Below the pieces are notes generated by a model. It was not told the origin of the DNA and made no database searches. It saw nothing but the letters and a program-made list of their open reading frames with translations. 64,000 nt of DNA from Tubulanus polymorphus (taxonomy: Eukaryota > Nemertea > Palaeonemertea > Tubulaniformes > Tubulanidae), in NCBI RefSeq assembly GCF_964204645.1, contig NC_134036.1:9472704-9536703 (forward strand), given 5' to 3'. Positions within the stretch are counted from its first letter, which is position 1. Every line of letters starts with the position of its first letter. Shown here piece by piece: positions 55,351 through 64,000 of this stretch. The translations under genes were made by a program, and so were the position numbers.

Positions 55351-58300
55351 AGTTATAAGGCGCAGCTATAAATTGACTTTCAATTTTGGAATTGAAGAAA
55401 ATTATATGAACTTTAAAAAGTCCGATATTTTCAATCTATGATTTGCTGTGATATTTTGTAATCGTATTTCATTATACAATCGTCGCGAGTGTTGTGTTCT
55501 GAGTTTTGTTTGTCTCATCTTGATTTTCGGGGCGAAAATATTAAGTCCTTGGGGATATTAGGAAGATAGTGATGTGTACGGAAGCTGGAGTTCATGGTTA
55601 GTGTTACTATTGCCAGACTACTGCCTGCGTTGATGCATGAGGCAGACATAAACAATTAATAGAAATAATGTAAATAAACACGTCTGGATGTGACGTATGT
55701 GTCTACGTAGGAAAACCTAAACATAGTACGGCCATGAGTTCCGACGAGTACACAAGATATGTTGTTGTGACGTGTATAGGTACGTTTACATTCCATACAT
55801 GGGCTGGAGGAATGTTTTGACGCATAAATACATGAAAATCCTTGAATTCCAGCCATGTGTGGTAAGGGTCTGCACACGTTACAACATTCCTCCAGCCTCC
55901 TTTTAAAGAGTAAAATGATTTAAAATGAGACACCGGGAAACATTAAAAGTAGAAAAAAAACAACGAGACTGGAAAGAAAACAGCCAGAGCGAATATACCT
56001 CTGTGAATAAAAGATTATTATACCTACTGGAGAAGATTCTTTCAACCTTCATTATCTATCACTTATTTTCGATCGAATTGTCTGTAAAACATCAGTCTTC
56101 GTCCATGATTTGAATTCAATCCAATAGTTTTCACTATTTTCAATTTGTTCTGCTTATAATCTCTTATCTAGAGTACCAATGCTTAATTTTGATGCTGATT
56201 AAACATACACTCACGTAAATTTAGGAAAGTCCATATTAAGAATTTCGTTTCTTGTTTTTGTATTGCATCTACACGCCAGAGGTAATAACGGATTCATACA
56301 TTTGACTACAAAGAGAAAAAAAATTCCTTGTGTACAGACAGTTCAACTTTTTAGATCCCTGAAAAGCTTCCATTTTAGATATCTCGATAATAATTGACCA
56401 TTTATTTTTCTGATTGACCATTAATTTTCCCAAAAAGTCCCCCCTTCGAAAAACCTAAGCAACCGATGTATGTTTGCTTTGTGTTTACCAATGCACTTAT
56501 TATTAGTACATTAGCAAGCACATTGTTACCTTTTCTAGCTATTTCCACTGTTTTCAGTGAAATATTGCATCCTGTATTACATGAATCATTCAACGATACT
56601 CCGGGACTAATAACTCACAAAAAGTTTAGATTAACCATTAAACCATATGATACATGACCAAATACACGTTTAATACGAAAAAGACCCACTACGCGCATAT
56701 TTCAAATTTCGAACCATGGCTTATCATTTAAAAATTACGACACGACGTTCGATCTCTCACTAGAGATCATCGTTTTAAATTTATACGCAGCGGGTTTGAT
56801 TGTTTTGTCAAATATCTACATTTGAGTGTGACTATACTACAAATACAAAGTTATTTTAGCAATGAAGTTTTAATTGCAATTACAAATATTAACAATCCAC
56901 TGGTAAACTCCAAACAACTTTGGGCAACTGACCTTAGGTCGTAGATTGGTCTCAGGTGGCCTGCTGATCCATTATTTTTATACTACTAAATAAAATTAAA
57001 TATACAGTATAATTTGAAGTAGTACATTGAAGTACCCTTTATTTTCATATCAGGATAATTTGTGTACGGAAGATTGAAAAACGATATTCCATTGAGTTTT
57101 ATGATTCTCTAGATTATAGTGTATACAATCAATAATTAACTTTCTTCCACGGATACGAATCATCCCAAGTTAACACAATAATTTTCTTGTAACTGTTACT
57201 GTTGATTACGATGTTTTCTACTGATCTGAAGTAATAAAGACCAAGCCGAATGTAGGTTCATGTATATTTTAGATTGTTAAATTTAGGGTGTTAGACACAT
57301 ACGACAGCACACGGCTATTCTTATAGTGAGAACGCTGAACTAAATGTATTGCCTAAACGCAGTTAAACGACTGTCTCGAGCAGATTTAATGCGTCGATCG
57401 CTCTAAATTACTTCGAGAAGTTACTGTATCGGCCAAAGAGTGACATGTGTATCAACCTGACTGATTCAACCGCGCGCAGCCGTCTCGCGCATATTGGTCC
57501 CTATATGAACGACTAATTTTTTGCGCCAAATTCTGGAAATAACTTCTCCCGGGTCTCCCTAAATTTTCGAGGCCGTACTTCAGGTCGATCGATTTTCTTC
57601 TCCACAAAACAATTGTTCAGTGATCACCAGTGCGTTAAGAGTCGATTTTTGGTATATAAGCTAGGAACAAACATCGATGTTGAAGGTGGCTCCAAAAAAT
57701 AATCGTTCTAGCGTTGCTGAATCTCTCATTGGCTCATTGGACCGTGTACTGTATCAGACCGGTCGATGAGAGCGGGATTAGACGCACGACTTCTCAACCA
57801 ATAAGGTAGGTCCCTAAACAAACGGTGAGCAAATATATGTAGCTAGTTTTACGCTGACACTCGCGCATTCTGGCGAAACACGCTGTGCGAATAAATTCGC
57901 TGCGAAAATAACGTAGTGTGTAAGGGGTTTACTGATGCTTCATCGGGTAAAAGGGTTAATAACAAAATCTTACATGCACTAATTCTGTATCGATTATAGA
58001 AACGTTCTTCTATTCTACTTTATGACAACTGAAATTACCGACGGATTACCTCCACAATATTTACAAATATCTAGTTATAAGATCAGGTTAAGTGTAGGCA
58101 TAATGTATATATTGATGGATACATTGAATGTTTCTCGCTCCTCAAGCAGCAGGCGATGCTGGACCGTAAAAGCGTCCTAAACCGTAAATGTGTTTTTGTT
58201 TTTAATATCACCTACTGTTGTTGGTAAAAATGAAATAATTTGGCCTAATTGTATATCCTCTACCTCACATACTACACCAAATTTATAGTTCAGTTCTTTG

Positions 58301-58624
58301 ATGACACCTGTTATAAACACAAAGCAATGAATATATGTTAATAAAATTATATTTGGGTCCGGAAATTGGATTTTTGTCAGACTTGGCCTTTAAAAATCTA
58401 ACAACATTGCTAGCACATAGAAAAAAGGTAGAAACAATACTAATTGCATTTTGATAGCAGCTTTTCGGATATTCAGTATAACTTCAATTAAGCTGGCATA
58501 CGACTAAATTCACAAAGTTATCGTTGAAATGTGGTAAAATTCAAGGTTGCAGCGGGCTAAGAAAATGAATTAAAATTCCACTAGCTAAAGCCGATGTTGA
58601 TCTGTGTCTAATGCAGCATGATAA
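55351..58624. other. Intergenic DNA, no supported gene
   Basis: Weak inverted pieces of CCAGCC / GGCTGG type lie at about 55800-55900. A Penelope-end-like hairpin is at 56751-56785. A TATA-like GGTATATAAG sits at about 57651. No coding region can be supported. Confidence 0.45.
56751..56785 (-). repeat. Stray Penelope-end-like hairpin
   Basis: On the minus strand it reads ACGATGATCTCTAGTGAGAG followed by ATCGAACG, like the element end at 18003-18036. No RT or endonuclease remains, so it is a solo end or a derived repeat. Confidence 0.5.
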
Positions 58625-58845
58625 GGCTAAATAAAAATGATACCTTGTTTCTCCGCAGCGGCTGGGTCATTTTTGTAAAATATGATAAAATTTATAAACA
58701 GTTCATTTCTATAGCGTCCGGGTCTGTTATGGTAAAATTGATCACGATTTAAAAAAAAAGTAATGTATAGGGTAGATAGGCGGCCGGCTGGGTCAACATT
58801 TAAGCTCAGCAGAGCGGAGAAACAAGGTATCAATTTTTTTTAGCC
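58625..58845. mobile_element. MITE, 221 bp, about 32-bp terminal inverted repeats
   Basis: The left end GGCTAAATAAAAATGATACC (then TTGTTTCTCCGC) is inverted at the right end (GCGGAGAAACAAGGTATCA...TAGCC). The interior has no frame. The target duplication is not clear. Confidence 0.8.
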
Positions 58846-60654
58846 TAACGTCGATGTTTTAGATTGTCTTTTGTTGCCAACGGTGACGTACATAAACGAA
58901 AAAATGGGTAGATGAAAGAAAAACATCGGCTTCATGACCATTTTCTTAAGATCCCTGGTACACCTACTTTGCAATTGGCTTGTGTGCGTTCACTTTTCTC
59001 TTGTCTGTTTGTCCGGGAGTCGACGATATCAAATTATTTCCCGATTTCGACTAACATTTCGATCTGTTGTTGATGTTTATGAGTTATTGGTCCGTTCTTA
59101 GATACATACATTATAACTCGACCTGTTCCAGTCAATCTTATTATGTCTACAGATCTCATACCTTTGGATACTGCGCGTATTATTCCAGTAGCATGTACAT
59201 CAATCGTGTACTCGAGCCACAAAGTGTAACGCCAAAATATTGCGTTCACTTTATATACATGTGTTACAGTAGTAAGTAGTAAGTCGGTCACGCTAGGACC
59301 ACGGTCAAATGTCCGACTCAGAAAAATTCCGATTATATTATGAGTAAGTCGGGTTTTTGGGGTTTTCTAAGAAAAATCCGAGTTAGCTACTAATACTAAG
59401 ACCCTTACCCTAACAACTGGGTGCACGGGGTCAATATTCTATTATATAGCCGACTACAATTGCAAAAAGGTGTGTCCGTCAAAAGAAAAATCGATCTACC
59501 GGTGTATAATACAATGCGCGCCGGTTTCGATTTGTTTAGAAATAACTGAAATTGGACGACTGACTTAGAGATTGAAAAATGCATTGCTTTGAAACCTTCG
59601 GAACATATATTCTAGCCGACTTAGTGGAATTTCTAAGTATGAGACAGATTTGGATAGGAAAATGAACTGAAAAAATCGGGTCCTTGGATTCGGCTGATTT
59701 TGCTGATTTTCCTATTTAAAGCCGTCCGACTTGGGCCAGTTCTACTGTAGTTGTCCGTGTGTCTCACTCCGATACGTCGAGAGAATCGAGTAATTTGGAG
59801 TGTTCGGGAAATGTTTTATTGGTGTTAATTCCCCGTATATAAGTTCTGCAGGTTACATACTCTGCATTGTCGTTTACTGCGGTATTGGATTTTGTGGTTA
59901 CACTTGTGATATTGTGTCCTTTATCAATGTTTATCATCCAACTTTTTACTAATCTGCCTGCCTGGAACTTGTCTGTGGCCATCGGTATGTTCTGTATCAT
60001 GTCATATTACCCCGATGATATATAATTAGCTGCATCACCCTCGTGATATCTGTATCTTATTCTTTTTGCACATAACATGCTTGCTATAAATATGTACTGC
60101 TTCTAGATATGTGAGATGGATATTGCCTGAATAATCCCTGTTATGCGGAAATGTGCTTTTGAGACACCGTCCCGTCATTAAAGGTTTACTTACCCATGAC
60201 ATATTTTTCCATTCAAAGCGCCGCTTACTTTTCGTGTGCTGTATCTTTTTTTTCTGTTAAAGGACAGTTAACATCTTGCCGTAGTGGTAATTTTCGGGAC
60301 ATAGAACCAATAACAATCATTAGTATCACAATCATATGATATCTTACCTTCAATGAGTAGAAATCCGTGCAAATACACCCGTGAACACCTTAGAGGTGAC
60401 TCGGACCATGTGCTCACTCTACAGCACCTGTCCACTCCCTCCATCTGGAGGCCACCATGCAAACTACTGATGTACTAATAATGGAATAAATATATCATCA
60501 GCTTATCAGTGCGCGATGACGCATCACAAATGTAGTAAAATTATCGAGCTGTTGATACAAACATCGTGACTGAAGTGCACTGTTAAAAATAAATTGGTAA
60601 ATTAACCAAAAAAATTGGCAGGACATTTGACCCATAGGTGTAGTAAAATTACGA
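58846..60654. other. Intergenic, weak exon-like frames
   Basis: Minus-strand frames 60000-59764 and 59291-59034 and a possible donor near 60346 were noted. None carries a known domain or a clear gene model. Confidence 0.35.
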
Positions 60655-60905
60655 CATATAGTAAATTTACTGACTTAATCGTTATGCTTAAACACCAATG
60701 ATAGTTAATTAACATACAGTAAGTAATTTTACATTACCTATATAGTAAATTTACTGGCTTAATTGTCAATCTTAAACACCAATGATAAGCGAATTTACAT
60801 ACATAGAGCGAGTATATTTACATTATCATATAGTTAATTTACTTCTTTATAGACAATGTTAAATACAAATAATATGGTGTAAAACCAATTTTCATGGTCC
60901 TACTA
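60655..60905. repeat. Degenerate tandem repeat, about 85-bp units, three copies
   Basis: TATAGTAAATTTACTG-like units with TTAAACACCAATGATA begin at about 60655, 60739 and 60826, increasingly diverged. Confidence 0.65.
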
Positions 60906-62154
60906 CCAATTTAAAGAACTGGTAAATGTACCCAATTATTTTAGTGTAAATCCAATGAAACCTCTAGAGTTACCACAAATCAGTGCAAAATAACAATAAT
61001 AATATTTAAGTATCAAAACATCAACAAATGATTTTAGTGGGCCAAAAAATCATGACTGCCCATTATAAACCTATAATCAAGATACAATTACATTGATTGC
61101 AAAACAAACCGACTTCTTTCAGGTATCCGATTACTCTATATTTCATATGCCCAAGTCTGAAGTGAATTTAAATTTTCTCAAAAAAATAGAAAAGAGAAGG
61201 AGCTGAAATTGTGCATGTCTCAATATTCTATGACATCAGATTTTTTTTAAACAGAGCTTGGATATCAAAAACATGCAACTAGGCATATCCCAGAAAAGGG
61301 CCAAAGCTTTTTACCGAAACAATTGATGAGCTAAATCAATTTGAGCTTAGGCAGTAAAATATGAGAAAATTCATAATAAAGCCAGACAAGTGAAATAGTT
61401 ATATATTTACAACTAAAATCGAATACAAAACTCTCAACACAACGGTCTAAACTTGAACTCACATGTGAAACTTTTACATGTAAATTACATATATTAAGAC
61501 GAAGTACGAACTGCTAAGTACTGGTATGGCACAAAAACATCCAATATTAAAGCCTAAGATAAATCTAATCTCTCGTGATTCAGCACAGCCTAAGAAGAAC
61601 AAACATTTTTAAACTATTACAACAATAATATTTTAGAAAAAAGGTACTGCACTTCAGTCATTTAACTAGATATCAAGTAATATTGTATGAAAAACCTGTC
61701 AAAATTACTGTTAGTAGTTTTACACATCAAAATACCCAGTAGGCGTGATAATATGAAAGGTAAATTAATTTTGACAGTTTTCCATGCTCAAAACACTTCA
61801 ACTCAAAATATCATTTCAAACTACTTTTAATCTACTAACTCGCAGAAAAGTGACACACCTCGCGCCGATGGAATTAATTAATTAATTTGCTAAGTCAACG
61901 GATTATTTCCATTCAAGCTCAAAATCTACCAGTTTATGGAAATGAAACAGCACTCTTCCACTTTCAATTCTAATATATCAAGTTTAGTCATAACCTCTGG
62001 TCATATTCAAACATAATTTGTAAAGATGAAATTCTTTTCAACAATGAACAAATCAGGGGAAACTGTCAAAATTATTTCAAAAGTAAAATGTAGTTTTACC
62101 AATCAAAATACCAAGAAGGCGTGCGACACGCAGAAATACGGAAGTGATGGGTTA
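60906..62154. other. Intergenic, no gene seen
   Basis: AT-rich with no frame of note. Confidence 0.5.
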
Positions 62155-62192
62155 AACCATGGACGTATAAACTAGATTATACGTCCATGGTT
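62155..62192. repeat. Perfect 16-bp stem hairpin
   Basis: AACCATGGACGTATAA and its inverse TTATACGTCCATGGTT flank the loop ACTAGA. Confidence 0.95.
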
Positions 62193-62374
62193 GAACTAAC
62201 CGTCAAAATAGACAAATGATATATAAAATAGGCCTAATGAAATGATGCGTACTAATGGAAACAAATATTTCTTCAGTGTCTTTATAGCATGAGTCCATAG
62301 ATTATTTCCAATACATTCCATGGAATTCCTGAATTAATTTTTAAAATCAACAGGTTATTTCCCATTCACTCCTC

Positions 62375-62640
62375 AAATCTGCCCGCTTGCCGACAAGCAA
62401 CACAACTCGCGTCGACGGACTTCTCGAATTAACACATTGTAAAGTCACCGGATGATAGCCAATCGGTCTCGAAATCTGCCCGCTTGCCGACAAGCAACAC
62501 AACGCGCGTCGATGGACTTCTCGAATTAATAATGTCACATCATCAGATCATATGCAGTCGGTCTCGAAATCTGCCAGCTCACGGAAGAGTGACACCACCC
62601 GTGGCGATGGACTTCCTGAATTAATTGACAGGAAACATCT
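62375..62640. repeat. About 96-bp tandem repeat, three units
   Basis: AAATCTGCC(C/A)GC starts at 62375, 62472 and 62567, each with GATGGACTTC or GACGGACTTC and GAATTAA at matching places. A more distant unit is near 61840-61940. A minus-strand frame over it is a repeat artefact. Confidence 0.8.
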
Positions 62641-64000
62641 AAAAGAAAACAAAAGGAAATCATAACTTAAAAGGATTTTCAAAAAACCTTAAAAAATAAT
62701 TATTCGCAAAAAACTGAGTGTGTAATGACAGTACACTCGATGCGTTATATATTTCATAATACTAATAATTTGTGGTTTGAGTTACATGTCGTGAGTAGCC
62801 AAGTTCATCTGCATTGATGCTGTATATGCTTTTTTGTTTTTGCATATAAAACTGGCCCATGACTCGGTAATGCACCCTAACCACTGACAGAAGAAACAAG
62901 TATTTTTGCATAATTTCTTAAATTAATGGCTTTGAATCAAATTCTTAAAAATTTGAACCAGTTTCTGATGTTTCTGAAAACTTAAAGGCCGATACACAAA
63001 GGCTGGAATTGAAAATTTGCAGATATTGATACATGTATATTCCGACTGAATCCCAGTTCTAATAAATGTATAGCCAGTTCAACATTCTAAGCCTTTGTGT
63101 ATGCAGGTTTCGCCCAATATTTTTTTTTCATTCGTAAATTTACTTTCGATGATTGAAACAAAGAAAAGCTGACTGGAAATCAAAGAATGAGATGATCAAA
63201 ATGTTACAAATTTTCAATGAAATATTTAATTAAAACGTTGTCATTTTTTAGTTGTCATTTTTTAGATCTGTCAAACACGTTCAAACATAACACTTTGCCC
63301 AAGGGTATCCTCCATTTATTCATTCTGTAAGAACATTTTTGCTAATGTTTGACCTGTTTGTGTACACATTCGTAAGCATTATAGTACATAGGAATGTTGG
63401 CACAATTTTGACTCCGTCCCCTATGTATAATAGAAAGAAGACTAACCTCTGAATAAACTCCATTGTCTTTATCCAGTTTCTAGTGTCCCTGTGGATACTC
63501 GATATTGAACACAAAGAAACAGATGAATAGCAGTTTAACTGCATCATTGTAATCACTTATCATCATGCTCGAGAAAACTGCACCATAAATAACAATATAT
63601 AGAACGTATCAGCTGCGAATGTTGAATCTCCTGTAAAAAGATGTTTAACTAGTTAAATAAGCTAAAAACATATATTAGATCTTTCATATACATTATGCAC
63701 AAAATATTGCACACTTGTTTAGAGGGTTATCAAGCTGCTTATAAGAAAAAAATGAAAAACTAAATCTTGAAGCAATTTTGAAGACAAATTCATTCAAATT
63801 TAACCCCGTGTTGAATGGGAATCCTCTAGCATCTAGGTTAACCTGGAATTATGGTTTGAGGACTTTGACTGGTAGTTTGCTGGTGTTTACACTTACCCAT
63901 AACAGCAATTAATGGCGTTAATGGTTTATTCTAGCCTTTGTTGATTTTGGCCTCATTGCCATCAATCTAAAAATTTAAACACAACAACAGATTAAAATTT
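62641..64000. other. Intergenic, no gene seen
   Basis: AT-rich; short frames (for example 63556-63320, minus) have no recognisable domain. Confidence 0.5.

Noticed and set aside
55800-55900. GGCTGGAGGAATGTT inverted pieces as a transposon
   Set aside because: Arms are short and asymmetric, without terminal or target signatures.
57640-57665. TATA-like GGTATATAAG as a gene promoter
   Set aside because: No gene or exon could be found downstream; a chance motif is likely in this composition.

Overview
The window looks like nuclear DNA from an invertebrate animal. Host signals are class A rhodopsin-like receptor genes, a receptor-type tyrosine phosphatase exon with a splice donor, a small two-exon gene with GT/AG borders, and a dense load of animal-type transposons (Helitron with OTU-like and DUF6570 regions, Penelope-like element with GIY-YIG, Gypsy integrase, MITEs, minisatellites). 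Nothing is bacterial. I cannot place the species more narrowly.

Layout. 1-8235 (-): a decayed Helitron, interrupted at 3808-6431 by an LTR-like insertion whose 4-bp target duplication is visible; a palindromic minisatellite lies at its upstream edge (8147-8600). 10245-10612: tRNA-like foldback repeat. 10609-13125: segment carrying a receptor pseudogene, paralogous to two intact copies at 40-48 kb. 13-18 kb: mostly unannotated AT-rich DNA. 17985-19450 (-): decayed Penelope-like element. 20330-24495: first virus-like fragment (terminal palindrome plus a PolB gene). 24.5-29.1 kb: host DNA, a small two-exon gene, MITE, LINE tail and Gypsy remnant. 29140-39863: second and largest virus-like fragment. 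39864-42821: host segment with a phosphatase exon and a receptor. 42822-48535: near-identical tandem copy of 37094-42821. 49261-51688: third virus-like fragment (palindrome, small ORF, PolB 5' part). 53733-53930: small capsid-like fragment. 54-64 kb: host intergenic DNA with repeats and hairpins, no confident gene.

The main interest is the AT-rich virus-like family. Combining fragments, it has a left end formed by a long imperfect palindrome with a conserved loop, then a small possibly ssDNA-binding ORF, a B-family DNA polymerase with an HNH (endonuclease VII-like) insertion, a convergent zinc-ribbon gene resembling poxvirus VLTF3-type late transcription factors, and a rightward late block: penton-like protein, several small membrane proteins, a large membrane-anchored protein, and the start of a capsid-like protein. 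Nearly every late gene starts at a T-run followed by TAAATG or ATAAATG, like poxvirus late promoters; PolB uses a different leader. One PolB copy carries an intein with a LAGLIDADG endonuclease at the catalytic YxDTD motif; the other copy lacks it. I found no integrase, packaging ATPase or protease, so this is not shown to be a Polinton. Most copies carry stops or frameshifts and are integrated fossils.

Assignments rest on motif reading by eye; none was confirmed by database search.
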